Source: Guillardia theta CCMP2712 (lineage: Eukaryota > Cryptophyceae > Pyrenomonadales > Geminigeraceae). Taken from it: a DNA stretch of 64,000 bases. This document shows positions 11,572 to 24,620 of this stretch, piece after piece. Every line of letters begins with the position of its first letter. Positions within the stretch are counted from its first letter, which is position 1. Below the pieces are notes generated by a model. It was not told the DNA's origin. It searched no databases and saw nothing but the letters and a program-made list of their open reading frames with translations. The stretch spans positions 145,661 to 209,660 of the forward strand of contig NW_005434586.1 of NCBI RefSeq assembly GCF_000315625.1, given 5' to 3'. Position numbers and translations under genes: made by a program.

Positions 11572-14500
11572 ATGGAAGGTGATAAGAAGGAGGGAGGAGA
11601 GATTACTCTCGAGGCCTCCATTGCCATGCGGGCGGAATGCGGTTGGAGAAAAGCACTCAAACTTCCTGATGATCCTCCTTGGAAATTTTCTGAGGATGTC
11701 AAAAAGCTTCCAGGTGACAACATACTTGGTTTCCATGCTCAACGAATCATTATAGTAGAATTGCGATTTGTTGACACGAATATCTTTCTTTCAACAGAAA
11801 CGGCCAAGCAAGGGATATTCAAACGACCCCTAATACATCCACCCCCATGTCATATCCAGACTACTCCAAGCTGCAAGGAGATTGCAGAGCAGGTGTGTGA
11901 TGTTTGACTATCTGACTACAATGTTGAATCTGCTGCAGGAACCTGGTGCCTCTGAAATCAAGAAAAGGCTCGAAGATCGTTTCAAGGATGAGAGCGGATA
12001 TCGAGATGGAGAGGAAACGACGCTTGTTTACACTGTTCCTTTTCTCTGATTCAAGACCCACAGGTCGTGTTCGATGACACTTCCACCTTTGTCTGGCCCC
12101 CAGAAAGCAACTCAAGGTGAAGGAGATTGAAATGAAACGTGGCTATGACAGTGACATGGACATATCTCAAAGATCTCGATCGGCGCAAGAGGAGAGGGTT
12201 CCACCACCCTTGTTCTTCGAATCTAGATTTGAAGGAGGGAATCTTAGGAAAGCTGTTAGGGTAGGTCTTGTCACAAAACTTTTCAAAGACGTGAATGATG
12301 TCAAAGGTTGGAACAAGAGAATACGATCTCATTTTGAGACCGGACAAGGACTCCGGACACGTTCAATGGTATTTTCGATTCCTAAGAGCATGGAAAGGAT
12401 TGATGGCGTTTGTAAGGTATTATTTCATGGTGGCGAACGTTCGAAAAAATGTTTCATACGTCATCAATATTGTAAATTTTGTTAAAAACAAAAGTCTGTA
12501 CAATCAAGGGCTGAAACCTCTGCTATACTCCACAAAAGGTAAGATTCAACAATACCATCTGATTTATGCCCCGTTTTGAGTGTTTTCTTGAAAAGATGCA
12601 GATAGGAAGAAAATTGGATGGAAACGAGCAGGTTTGTGCTACACTGCGCACATGAGAATGTTCTCAATGTTTTCATAGGATCTCGCTGCGTTTACTACTC
12701 GCGTGGGAATAGATATACGTTGACGTTCACCATCGAGTTTGATCATGATCGTGGTATGTGGTTTAAGTAATCTGAAAAGCAGCTGATTCGATCACCAGAT
12801 GTATGCTTCCTCGCGCATTGTTATCCCTACGTCTACACCGACTTGCAGCTGTTTTTGAGCTCTTTGGAGAATGGTACACATCCGCAGGCTTCGTTCACAG
12901 CACCTGATGGCCTGCAGATGTCTCGAGGAAGAAGACCGTCTTGCGTAAGGAGCTGTGTAGATCATTAGCCGGTGCGAGTTGATGCAAAAAAGTAGACGCA
13001 CAGTTGAATTTCAGCGACAGGCAATCAAGTAGACCTCTTAATCATATCAGATGATCCACAAAACTGGCAAAAGAACTCAAAGCAGAGCATTTTCTTGACA
13101 GCTCGAGTACATCCGGGTGAAACACAGGTGTTCTAGATCGATTCCGTCTCGTGCGGTAGACTCAAGCATGGCATAGGCAAGCTGGGCTATGCAGGGTTGC
13201 ATTGAATTTCTCACCTCAAATTCGCCCGAAGCGCTTTTCCTCCGACAGAAGTAAGACTTGAAATCTCAAATCAATTTTTCGCTCATCTCACGTTGATTCA
13301 ATAGGTATAATTTCTTCGTCGTGCCTATGTTGAATCCTGATGGAGTCATAAACGGACACTATCGATGCTCTCTCGCAGGGCAGGATCTCAACAGGTATTC
13401 TATTGCAACACGCTGTATAGAGAGTTTGACTGGGATTGTAGAATATGGCAAAATCCTGATTTCACAAGGCATCCCTGTATATGGCACACAAAGAATCTGA
13501 TGAAAAATGTAAATCGACAGCTGATTGGTCCCAGATTCAAAATTTGACATGTATTGGACAGTTATTATCAAAGAAACTCATCTTTTTTTGCGATTTCCAT
13601 GGTCATTCCACCAAGAAGAATGCATTCATGTATTGATATAGGTTGACAAGATGTATTTGAATTCATTATCTGTGCAGGTACGGATGTGATCCAAACGCAT
13701 GTTTCCCCGGAAAAGTTCCTGTTCATCAGTGGAAGAATCCAAATTCTCCCTGCAATTTCCCCATGATCATGAACGAAATTTCGACTGCATTTTCATTTCA
13801 AGACTGTGACTTCAGAATGCATAAAAGCAAGCTGACGACAGGGAGGGTTGTAGTCTACAGGTGAACAAATTGATCTGTTGGAAACTGTTGAGCATTCAAA
13901 ATCATGACCTTGTGGTGTCAACAGGGAATTCGGAATAACACAGAGCTACACCTTTGAAGTGTCGTTCTTGGGTCACAAGATCAGTGACAACATGGTTCAC
14001 TTCAACATCACAGACCTGCTTCAGCTCGGTCAACACTTCGGGCTTGCATTCATGAAATTGCTCTGCTCTTGTGAAAGCGGTTAGAATCGATTGGAAACTC
14101 TTACGCATTAATCTCTTCTGCAGGAAACAAAGTAGAAGCTTGCCACGAATTATCGAAGTCTCTGAATTTCCAGAGTTACAGCGTGCAATACCGAAGCTCG
14201 GATGCATGCGTTGCAGCACAAGTAGACACTTATGAATCAGAAAACGAAAAGGACAATGACGAGGACAAAGACAAGGATGAAGCTGCTGATGTTGAAAACA
14301 AAGTGCAGGACACGTACATATACAGGGGTTTGATCAAAGAAGGAAAAGATGAAGCATCTGATTCAGAGAAAGAACAGAAGGTGATGAATCAAGTGCCTTT
14401 CGCTCAACTGAGATTTGTTGCACAATAGGAAACGGACATTTTGGCAGAGAATCCGATTTTGAGCTCTGTTGATAGGGAGGCAGAGAGCTACGACTCTAGC

Positions 14501-15663
14501 AAGGGTGAAGAAGAGACGTCCACAGTTTGTAGCAAGGTGTGAAATACGTCTCCGTGTCTGGCTGAATCTGAAACGCAAATTTGCAGGACACCAGTGACGG
14601 CACCGAAAACGATAGGGAGTTTTTGAATTCAGAAGGTGCTTCGCCTGGAAATCTGTGGGATCTTGCTAACAAATTCCGATCAGGGTCTGATGCTGCTGTC
14701 ACGACCTTGTCAGAGAAAGACATACAAGAGGCGCCTGAGAGTGAAAAGACCGAAGAGGAGCCGGAACAGGCCCCTTACGAGTTGCAAGAGAGCACCAAGA
14801 AGCTCGCCACGCTGTGCGCGTCAATAGAGAGTAATAGCGGATCGATGAGCTACAACGCTGGCAGCTTTCGCACAGACAGTCCCATCAGCACAGAAAAGCT
14901 CAATACCTGTCCGCCGACAAAGACTTACAATGTGTTGAATGGCCTGTCTCAGTATCACAGCCCGGATGAGATGGCAAATAGCCGTGAGCGACGATTCTTG
15001 TACAACAAGTCGCTGTGGAATTCGCATCGAAACTCGAACAAGATCCTTGAAGGCCCGAGCATCCGGAATCTGATAAGGCAGAAGATTGACGATTCCTTGC
15101 TGGAGAACAACCCTCTGCTGGAGGACAACTTCTACCCGCACTCGAGCACCCCCGACAGCATGAAGTACAACAATCAGTTCAGAGGCGCGAAGAAGCCGAT
15201 GACGAGTCGTGAGGAGGAAAGGAGCAGCAGGGGACACTACCTGCCGTCCGTGGGCCCTTTGAGGAACCCCTCCATGAAAGAGAGCAGCGCGAGCCCCGCC
15301 CAAGAGGACAGGGAGAAGAACCTCTTCGAGAGGATCATCGCTGACCTGCCCTCCCCTGTCCTCACGAGGACCGCGTCTAAGGGGCAGGACAGCCCGATCC
15401 AAGCTCGGCTCGAGCAGTCGGAAAAGTTCAGGAACATGGAGAAACTTGAGAAGACTCTGTTCCCTGGTCATTCCCCAGCTCGAAACATCCGCGGGGAGGC
15501 AGCAGTGCTGCGGATGATTCGCTCCAGGAATAGCCTTCTTGGTCCCTTGCAGGACGGGGAGGAAGGCAGCAGGTTCAGCAAGTCAAGGTTCTTGCCCAAG
15601 TACTCTTTGCAGACTGGGATGCTCGTCAGAGTGCCATCTCTTGAGGGAGATGGACTTTTGTGA
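11572..15663 (+). CDS. Cytosolic carboxypeptidase (CCP/AGBL/Nna1, peptidase M14)
   Basis: A zinc carboxypeptidase of the CCP subfamily, whose known members trim glutamates from tubulin tails. Family landmarks appear in order: [15 protein letters not shown] (about 12211), [38 protein letters not shown] (about 12470), [17 protein letters not shown] (about 12800), [15 protein letters not shown], the zinc HxxE in [10 protein letters not shown] (about 13100), [20 protein letters not shown] with LAGQDLNR (about 13310), the second zinc His in [16 protein letters not shown] (about 13590), and the catalytic Glu in SYTFEVSF (about 13950). All key residues are present. At least a dozen short introns interrupt it. 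After the catalytic domain comes an acidic segment (14183-14400) and a low-complexity, Ser/Glu-rich tail of about 360 aa ending at 15663, which resembles no known domain. The start MEGDKK at 11572 is the first Met of the open exon. It converges on the collagen gene. Confidence 0.92.
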
Positions 15664-16103
15664 CTGTAAATTTACATTTTCCCTTTTTTGAAGTTGAATG
15701 ACAAATCTAAAAAGATAATCTCCTAAACTCGAACAAGCTAAAGAGAAATCGGATTGGATTGTTGAACAAGTAAATCTGATCAATTCTTTGCATGCCTCGC
15801 TTCTTCTTCTGTTTCTGGATCTGATTGCTTATCCTATTCGTCATTTCATGAACAAGTCATAACATATCAGTGTATGATCTCGAGACAGGGAAAATACCAA
15901 GTTTGACCATTGTATTGGGCGTGTTAAGAAGCAATCTACGACTTTCCTGCAGCTTTCATGATGTCTGCAAGCGCAGACTTGATTTTCCCTCCTTCCTTCA
16001 TCGCACTCATGTGCTTTGCAACACACGGGCACGATGCCATCTGCGTCAACTGACCCTGACGTGCGCAAGCACACCCCGTCTCCTGCTCACAGCGTCAGCG
16101 GAT
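15664..16103. other. Intergenic between convergent genes
   Basis: 3' flanks of the carboxypeptidase and collagen genes; no feature recognised. Short open frames here lack coding character. Confidence 0.5.
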
Positions 16104-18506
16104 TCACTTTTCGCTCCACCTGCGCACAACCTGAGCGGCGCGGATGGCAGCCTGAAGGTAAGCATGGTACTGCTCGGGAGTGTATGCTGTGACAGCATGG
16201 GGGACGGAGGAAGAGACTTTCTGATTCATCTGTTCTGGAAGTATGACAGCCTGGCCCTCCATCCCTGTCGGGCCTTGTTGCCCATCCAACCCTGTGCTGC
16301 CGTATCATCCCTTGCTTACTGTCATCGTTCTTCACTCACCGTCTTTCCCTGGTCGCCCGGGAGGACCGGGGGGTCCAGGAAGTCCAGGAGCGCCAGGAAC
16401 ACCGGGCTGGAGGAAGAGGAAGAGCAGAAGAGCACGCGAAGCAAACGATGGGGAGGAGGAGAATATTATCAGCTTCCAGCATAGAAACTCCACACTCTAC
16501 CTCTCCATTCTCTCCGACGGGTCCTGGCAAACCGGCAGGCCCAGGAGGCCCCAAGTAACCTGACAACCGTTGAGACCCTCATACCGTCCTCCTCCCTTTC
16601 TTCACCTTCTGGTCCTGGTTGTCCCACTTTGCCACGAGGCCCGGGTGGCCCCGGCCTTCCTGGCAGGCCGCGGGGCCCCGGAGGTCCATCGATACCATTG
16701 ATACCATCCTAGAACGAGTCAGCTATTATCCCTCCCTCCCTCCTCCTCTCCACCTTGCCAGCTGGCCCTGGGGGTCCTGGTAGACCGGGAGCTCCATCCT
16801 CCCCAGGTTTGCCCGGATCCCCCGGCTTTCCCTGTTCACCCTGCGGTCCTTCATCTCCTGCGATGCCCGGGAGGCCTGGAGGACCAGGAGGGCCAGATTT
16901 TCCTAGTGGATAGGTGAGCAGCTAGATGAGCAGCGAGGACGCTGCCTACCTGGCACTCCACTTGCCCCTGACAGCCCACGAGGTCCTTTCACGCCTGCGA
17001 GACGAGGGTAAGCGATGGTGATGATGACGGAAACGCGACAAGCAACCATGAGGGCCTGGAGAACCAGGATCGCCGTCCTTTCCTGCAGGGTTGCACAGCA
17101 GTTTTAACAAACAGCATGGATTCGGGTCTGACCAGATCTACCTGGAACGCCGTTTTCACCTTGAGCACCCGGCTTTCCTTGCAAGCCCATCGGGCCCGGT
17201 AGCCCAGGGACACCCTGAAATGACGTCAAGTTGAATTAGGAGGAGGCAACGAGAAAGCTTTTACCCTCTCTCCTCTTGGCCCGCCGTCTCCCGGGGGTCC
17301 TGAACGGCTCACTGTAAGAATCAAGGAGATGGAGAGGGAGAGGGGGGAGATGGAGAGAGGGAGGGGGGGAAGGGAGGGAGCTATCGCTTGCCTGGAGATG
17401 TTTCCACAAGGTTCACTTTCCTCTGGAGATTATCTTGGTCACTGCGGCAGCGTTTCGATTCAGCGCGAGGAGTACAAGGTGAGATCCGAAGCGTCTGACC
17501 TGTTGAGACGCTCCAGCCCCTGCTTCATCCCAGCGATCCGCTCCTTGAGCCGAAGGTAGTTGGAAAGATCGAGAGAGTTTCCGTTGCCAGACTCAAGTCG
17601 TTGGATCTTCTGCTCCATGAGGTCGATCTTCCTTCGCACCTGCAATGCACTTATGAGTGAGAAGACCAAGACGCCAGGAGCGGTTCACACCTCTGACAGT
17701 CGCTGGCGGTACCTTGACTTCACTTGTGAGAACTGATCCTCCCATCCCTCCTTGGCGTCTTCCAGCCTCTCTCTTGCGTGCTCTCTCATCGCCAGGAGCC
17801 TCTTGTTGATGTCCGCCTCGGTGTAGACGTCTTCAGCGTCAGGCAACTTCTGGCAAGGACTGACAGGATCTCCGGTCGGCACGCAAGGACTTTCTCTCGC
17901 GAGCTTCTGATCGGCAGGAGGAAAGATCAACTTGGCATTTACTTGCACGGGGTTGACTGAGGTGGAAGGAGGAGGAGGCGTGCAGTGCGGCGGTGTGCAT
18001 GGTTTCCTCTCAGAGGCAACGATGCCGACAGCCTTTGCTGCTGCCTCCTTCTCGCTATTTGCATTCACGACAAACGAGTTCCCGTTGCGTCCGACCTGGG
18101 TAGGAGGCGGATGAGTCTCACGGTACTCCTCAATCGCGATCTTGGCAGCATCCTGCTCGTTATCGGCGTTAACCGTGTAGAACGCGCGGCCCTTGCCCTC
18201 CTCCGTTCGCCTTGCGAAAGGAGCAGCTCGAGCGATATGAGCGCCCACAAGGACATGAGCTGCCTCAGCGGCTGCCTGTTCCTTACTTGGCGCTTGAATC
18301 TGTAGAAACAAGGTCATCATATACGTAAAACGCCAAAGAGCTCGAAAGATCACCATGAAAGTTTGCGGCTGTTCTAGAACGTCCTCGAGCTCCACCTTTG
18401 GATTGGAGGCTTGCCCATACATAGAAACGACGATACAGACCGCCAAGAGGGAGGAGACGACTAGAAACGCTGTTTTCCTTGAAGACATCATCTCGTATCT
18501 TCGCAA
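16104..18506 (-). CDS. Type II membrane-anchored collagen-like protein
   Basis: The N-terminus has a short cytoplasmic [11 protein letters not shown] and one hydrophobic span ([20 protein letters not shown]), predicting a type II membrane or secreted anchor. The ectodomain starts with three related 25-30-residue modules: [40 protein letters not shown] and [21 protein letters not shown] coiled coil ([33 protein letters not shown]) follows and is a likely trimerisation segment. Several small exons then encode Gly-X-Y repeats ([41 protein letters not shown]). The C-terminus is [20 protein letters not shown] before the stop at 16104. The collagen exons are separated by short introns of about 50-100 bp. 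An extracellular matrix or periplast role is inferred. It is divergent from the patatin gene. Confidence 0.85.
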
Positions 18507-18779
18507 GTAGCGAACAGGACGTCTATAACAACCCCGTTACCTCGCTCTCTCACGAGAAGATGGCCAGACCTTCAGGCGAGCAATGGAAACGACAGGGCTG
18601 CTTCCTCTGTCTTCTATCCCCTCCTCTGACTCTCTGGCTCTTCCTGCTCCGCTCTCCCTCCTGCTGCCCTCACCCCAGCATGGCGGCTCTTCGCCCAACA
18701 ACGGAGTGTAACGTGCTTCAACGGATAAGTAACGAATTGAGCGACTCATGAAACGTAGAGCAACGGCTATGCCACAAAC

Positions 18780-18955
18780 CATTTTTAAAATGAGCTTTTA
18801 AACATTTTTGTACTGGTATTTACACAATGGTTCAAAGTGTACTGAAAATTCTACGGTATGAAACTGTATTAATGTAAATACTTTTCCAATGTACTGATTC
18901 ATTTAATATATAAATTTTAAATTTGTAGGCGATTTATAAATTGTTGTATCTTTGT
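18780..18955. promoter_or_regulatory. AT-rich divergent promoter region
   Basis: A stretch rich in TTTAAATT and TATATAAATT words between the collagen start (18506, minus strand) and the patatin start (about 18960, plus strand). It is much more AT-rich than its surroundings. A shared bidirectional promoter is inferred; no precise factor site was identified. Confidence 0.4.
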
Positions 18956-18959
18956 CGTC

Positions 18960-21900
18960 ATGGCCGAGCAAGAGGCGCCGGAGGGGTGAGGGGCGAGGTG
19001 GACAAGGAGAGGAGAAGGAGAAGGAGGAGGAGGAGGGAGAGAGGCGGGAAGATAGCGACAAGCTATCGGACGAACTGATCATGGTGACGATCGAAGCTGA
19101 ACGACTGTTGTCGAAGGTGAGCCAGCGAGTAGCTTGAGAATGGACGCGCTGTTGCGGGGGTTGGGGAGACGGCAGGGTGCGATCGATGGGGGAGGAGATC
19201 GCAGACCGACTGAGAATGTCTGGAGAGCTAACTTGAGGACTACTAAGTTCGGCGATCTTGTCGTGGAATGGAACAATGCGGACCCTACCTCCATTCAGCG
19301 GGCGAAGGAGCGGGTACTTTCACATATCCTAACATTCGAGCTATCCGTGGATGGAGGCGAAACAGAAAGACAAGCTGCAGAGAAAGACGAAGATACGATG
19401 GAGTTGTCTGACTCACTCGACATTCTGTTGCCTGATGTCTTCCACATTGATCTTGAACGGTTGCAGTCCAATGAGAAACTGCAGGCAAACTCCTTTCCCT
19501 TCCCTTTCAACCTCCTGAGCAACCTCAAGTCTGTCAAGTTCCTGAGCGAGGAGATGATCGATGAGACCATACTAGAAGCATTCTCGCGCGTATGCCTGGA
19601 TGTTTTGGATCTCTCTGGACAACGGCTAAAGCAGGTCGGCGTCGACGACATGCTAGTGAACGGGTTCAAGAACTTGACGAGGGTTCGACTGAGACGGAAC
19701 AACCTCACACAACTGCCAGTCAGCGCGATTTGTAACCTTCCACTATTGACGGAGCTCGATGTGAGCGAGAATCGGCTCACTGAAGCTCCCTCCAACCTCC
19801 TCCAGCTCTTGCCCAGGCTTGAGATCCTCAACCTGGAGAGCAACAAGTATTGGAGTGACTGTTGTGATCTTCCTTGCTCTGACAGCCTCCCTTTGCAGGC
19901 TAACGGTCCCATCTTTTGATTTCCGTGACGCTGTCCTGCGGTCTCTCCTGCTGGGGATCAACAATCTAGAGTATCTCCCCACCCTCGCTCCTCTGTCCTG
20001 CTTGGTCGAGTTGTCCCTTTGCACCATTCGAGTTTCCCAAAAGGACGCGAGGAGACCAGGTGAGATGTCAGACTGCTGCTCTTTCCGATGATCTCTACTT
20101 TCCATGTCTTCTTCTTTGCTATCCTCTCCATCTGCGATCCCTCTTTCCTGTCTTTCCTCTGCCCTTTGATCCTTCAATTCTGATCGGTTACTCCATATAC
20201 TCAACGGCATCGTCAATCTTGTTGTGGACCCTTGACGCCCAACAGCTCGAGAGACCTTCGATACGTTGAGTATCACAGCTGAGGTCGTGCTGAAGGGAAC
20301 AACATGGACGTCCATCCTGCCATGGAGCCAGGTTCCACCTCCAACTCCTGCCACCCCCCACAACCACAACCACTCCTCGTCCACCACCATGAACACTGCC
20401 TTTCCCAATCTATAAAGAGCTTCTGAATCTTAATTCAAGGAGGCTGAGAAGCAGATCAAGTCAGCTCTCCTTCTGCTCCTACGATCCAGCGCGAGCTTCC
20501 ATCCTCTCCTCTCCTCCTTCCTTGCGCTTCTGGCCAACGATGAGAAGGTCTACACTCCGGCCTTCAATTCTTCTTCTTTGTTGACAGAGAGACTCCAGTA
20601 TCGTTGTTTGCTCGCTCAGAGAGTAGCTGGAGCTGGAACAACAAGGGGGGGAGGTCTCAAGAACATCATCGCCATGTGTCAAGCGCCAGAACCGGTTTTT
20701 CCCACTTTCCTGTCACCTTCTGCTCTCTACTTCCTCCTTGCACTTCCCCTTCCGTCCTACTCTTGATGCCTCTGGTCTTTGAACTGATGAGACGCATCCT
20801 TCAGGTCTGTCTCGACGCTCTCGTCGCCATCGCTCGCTTCGGAGATAAACGGGAGGATCTCGCGCAGGAGCTCATCGAGCTCGGAACCATCAATCACTTG
20901 CTTGAGTTCGTCCAACCATCGGGCTCGAGCATGTGTCTGTATGCCCTTCAAGCTCTTCGCTCACTTGCAGCCGTCGGAGATGCTACTTCCCAGCAAATCC
21001 TGCTTGGCTCGCATTCGAGGAAAGACCAATATTCTTTCTTCATGAGGACTGTGACTGCCCTGCTCACATCCTCCTCTTCTTCTCCCTCTGCCATCCGCCC
21101 TCCACCGCTCTCTGTTGCTGGTTCATCAGGAAACGCTGAGAACGAGAAGAGTGAGATGATAGAAATCTGTAAGGCATGCGCGCTGCTGCTTGTCGGCGAC
21201 CTGGCGTTCTCAGAGCGATGCAGAGGAAGGCTTTTGCAGGACGACGTCTTGCTCCAACACCTCAGAATGCTTGCAGAGGAGGACGAAGACGAGGACGAGG
21301 ACGAGGACGAGGACGAAGGGGACAATCAGGAGGGGGGAAGGAAAAGCCTTGCAACGCATGTCGCAGCACATGGCAGGGCTGAATGCACTACTGGGGTCGA
21401 AGGAGAGAAACTGGGCTGGTGGGAGAAGTGGAGCGTGAGAGGAGGAGCACGACGGGCGCTTGCCATTCTCGGGCAGATTGACGTGCTAAGGGCAGCACAG
21501 AAGCTGAGCATGGTACACCAGAGAGGAGTTCGTATCCTTGCCATCGACGGGGGAGGAGTGAAAGGGATCGCTGCGATCCGCCTTCTCGCTGAGATCGAGG
21601 CTCGCTGCCAGTCTCCTCTCTACAAGTTGTTCGACTTGGTAGCAGGGACTAGCGCGGGAGGGATCATCGCAGCCGCTGTGAGCAACAAGTTCAGTATGGT
21701 CGAGTGCGAGAAGCTCTACAACAACTTCGTTCGCAAGGCTTTCTCGGTGGTGATGGAGGGTCAGGCCAGCAGCCCGATGGGCGAGGAGGAGGGCAGCGAA
21801 CCAGGAGCCTCCTCCTTCTCTGCAGCAGCCGCTTCCTCGTCATGGTGGCAGAAACTCATGCAGTCCGGCTCCTCTTTCAAGAGATTCGTGGTGACCGGGG

Positions 21901-24617
21901 CCAAGTACGATTCTACCCCCTTCATGCAGGGCCTGCGGGAGGGGTTTGGCGAGGTAGCAGATCAAAGCATGATCACCTCCTCCATCATGCCCGAGGTCCC
22001 ATGCACAGCCATCGTCTCCTCGCAGTGCTCCGTCCGCCCCCTCCGCCCCTTCGTCTTCCGCTCCTACCAGCACCCTCCTGGCGTCAGGGCTAGGTTTGCC
22101 GGTAAGTGCCAGCACACTTGGCTGGAGGCGATGCGGGCAACGTCGGCTGCTCCTCTCTTCTTCGAGGAGTTCTCGTGTGGGGGGGAGAGGTTCCAGGACG
22201 GAGCTGTCTGCTCCAACAATCCCAGCGTGGTGGCGCTGAGCGAGGCGCAGAGGATATGGCCTGGGAGGAGGATCGACACAGTGATCTCGGTGGGGACGGG
22301 TTTGGCGCCTACGGAGAGGAGGGAGCTGAAGCGTTCAGGAGGGCTAGGGCTGATCGATACCTTCGGAGAGTTCATGGTGGAAGCGGCGATCAGCACTGAG
22401 AGAGTGGCAGAAGCAATGGAGACTTTCGCTCCCTTGCTCCCTCAGACCTCATTCTTCCGCCTGCAGGTGGAAGACAAGAGTTGCTCGGTGGACATCGACG
22501 ATACCTCGGCCGAAGTTCGGCAGGGCATCTGCGCCGCAGTGGAAGAGTATGTCAGGAGGAACGAGTCTGTGTTCCAAGACATTTGCAAAGTTCTACAGAG
22601 CGATCCTCCCTTTCCTTCGCCTGTACCTCCTCTCGGTGGTGATGATAACCCTACTGCTCCTCTCCCTCCTCCTACCGTGGGTGCCGGGGGAAGAAGCAAA
22701 GTTGGGCTCGGAGCGAAGATCAAGGTTGTCCTGATCGACTGCCAGACAAGTAAGCAGGAGGACAGGCTGCTGCAGCTGCTTCAGAGCTTGCAGTCGCTGG
22801 ACATGCAGGTGGAATACCGGGGGCTTTCTTCCCTGGCAGATGATTCTTCTTCTTCCAACGACCTCCTCTCCTCCTCTTCTTGCTCCTCCTCCCACAACGC
22901 TCCTCCCTGCGTTCTGCACTTTGCTTGCAAGGTAAGAGAGCTCGATCCATATATGAAGGGGAGGAGAGACAGCACAAGGAGAAGAGTGAGAATTCAAAGA
23001 TCCAGGAGGAATGAAGGGAGAAGAAGGAGACAGAGGATGGGGGATTGAGGATGGGGAGGATGAGGGTGGGGGAGGGTGGCAAGAGGAGGAGCTGAGAGTT
23101 CACGACAGATGTCAGAGCACACAGGAAGTCTCCTGCACGGGAAGGAGAAGAGGCCGGTGGTGATTCCTCTTGATCAGATGCAGTCACTCCTGCAAGGTCA
23201 GAGAGGGCCCAGGGCGGGAGCAGCTTGCTCACGATCTACTGCAGGTGTCTTCCAAGGCGAAGACAAGAGCAGGTCCAAGGTCCAGCCTATCACTCCTCCC
23301 CTCCCTCCTCTCTCCTCCGAGGATTCCTCTCTCCCTCCCTCCCGAGCTTGCAAGTCCCTGCCCACGAGCCCCTCGTGCGACAGCGGCAGGCTTGCATCCT
23401 TCTTCCCCTCGCAGAGGAGTAGAGGTTGGAGTAGGAACGGTCACTCCACTCCTTCCTCGCGCCTCGATCAAGCGGCCAAGGAGCGCATCCTGCACCACGT
23501 CACCTCCAAGCGGTGAGAGAGGAGGGAACAGGTTGCGTGTTGGGATTTCGTGATGCAAGAGGAGGATTGGGAAGCTGAAAAAGTTATGAGGGGAATGAGG
23601 ACGAGAATGAAGAAGTTGAGAGCGAGGAGGACGTGAGAGAAAGGAGGAGGAGGAGGAGGAGGAGGAGGAGGAGGTGAGCATTTGTCGCAGTTTGATCAAG
23701 GTCTCGGACGTGGAGGAATGGGAGTATCGTGGGCATCACGTGCAACATCTTGCAGGGGAGGAAGTCACTGTTGTTTTCTTCGAGCAGGTAAAACATCTGA
23801 TGTTCCTCCCTCCCTCCCTCTCTCCCTCCCTCCCTCCCTCCCTCCTTCCCTCTCTCCCTTCCTTTTCCTTCTTCCTCCTGCCTCCTCTTTCTTTTTAGGT
23901 CCTCCTCCCTCCCTCCTGCCTCCTCTTCCTTTTCTCCTCACTTTCTCATAAGAACGTCTTCCTCCACGAGACGCACTGGGACTGCCTTTCCCCCCCTTCT
24001 TGGCAGCTGCCGCCCCTCGCCGACGACAGCATGCGCGAGCATCCGAGAACAGAGGAGGAGAACTCTTGTCCTCCTCCTCCTTCCTCCCTCCCCTCCCAGC
24101 TGCTCGAGGGGAAGATATTCGTCTGCTCTTCCTATCTTTCCGAGCAGGTAGCGCAGACCCTCATGAAGACTGGCAAACCAGAATGTCTTGTAATGCCGAG
24201 GAGGAGAGAAGGGGATGAGAAAGAATCGGCTGGGAGGATGGGCAGAGCATTTGAGCTGGTGAGCAAGAGAATTTTTCCTCCTTCTTCCCTTCTCCCCGTC
24301 TCCCTTCCTGCACCTCACTCTCCATCTACCTGCTTCACCAGCTTCATTGTCATGCTCACATGCTCTCCCCCTCTCTGCTCCTGACGTGTTTGCAGTTCTA
24401 CGAGGAGCTCGCAACAGGGAAAAGCGCTGCCATGGCAGTTGCGAGTGTTAATCTTCAGTTGAGGAGGAGGACGCGAAGGAAGAGGAAGGGGAAAGGAAGA
24501 GAGAGGAGGGAGGAGGAGCACGACGGAGAGGAGGGTGGGGAAGGAGGACAGGGGCAGGAGCAGGAGCAGCAGGAAGAGGAAGATTCAGCGATCCTGAAGT
24601 GTTTGTTTCCTTCTTGA
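18960..24617 (+). CDS. LRR-ARM-patatin phospholipase (plant pPLA-I type)
   Basis: Leucine-rich repeats lie at about 19600-19850 (VLDLSGQRLKQVGV, LTRVRLRRNNLTQLPVSAIC, LLTELDVSENRLTEAPSNLL). Armadillo-like helices follow (VCLDALVAIARFGDKREDLA, CLYALQALRSLAAVGDATSQ) with an Asp/Glu run near 21280. The patatin domain has the oxyanion motif DGGGVKG (about 21548), the nucleophile motif GTSAGG (about 21645) and the Asp of the dyad in DGAVCSNNP (about 22200), so it should be active. This LRR-ARM-patatin order is that of plant patatin-like phospholipase A I, which releases fatty acids from membrane lipids. C-terminal exons after 22932 (EEWEYRGHHVQHLAGEEVTV, KIFVCSSYLSEQVAQTLM, FYEELATGKSAAMAVASV) extend the protein. 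Introns between 23,000 and 24,600 are pyrimidine-rich. The first exon (ATG at 18960) is the least certain. The stop at 24615-24617 lies 3 bp from the stop of the convergent biotin ligase. Confidence 0.88.
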
Positions 24618-24620
24618 GCT

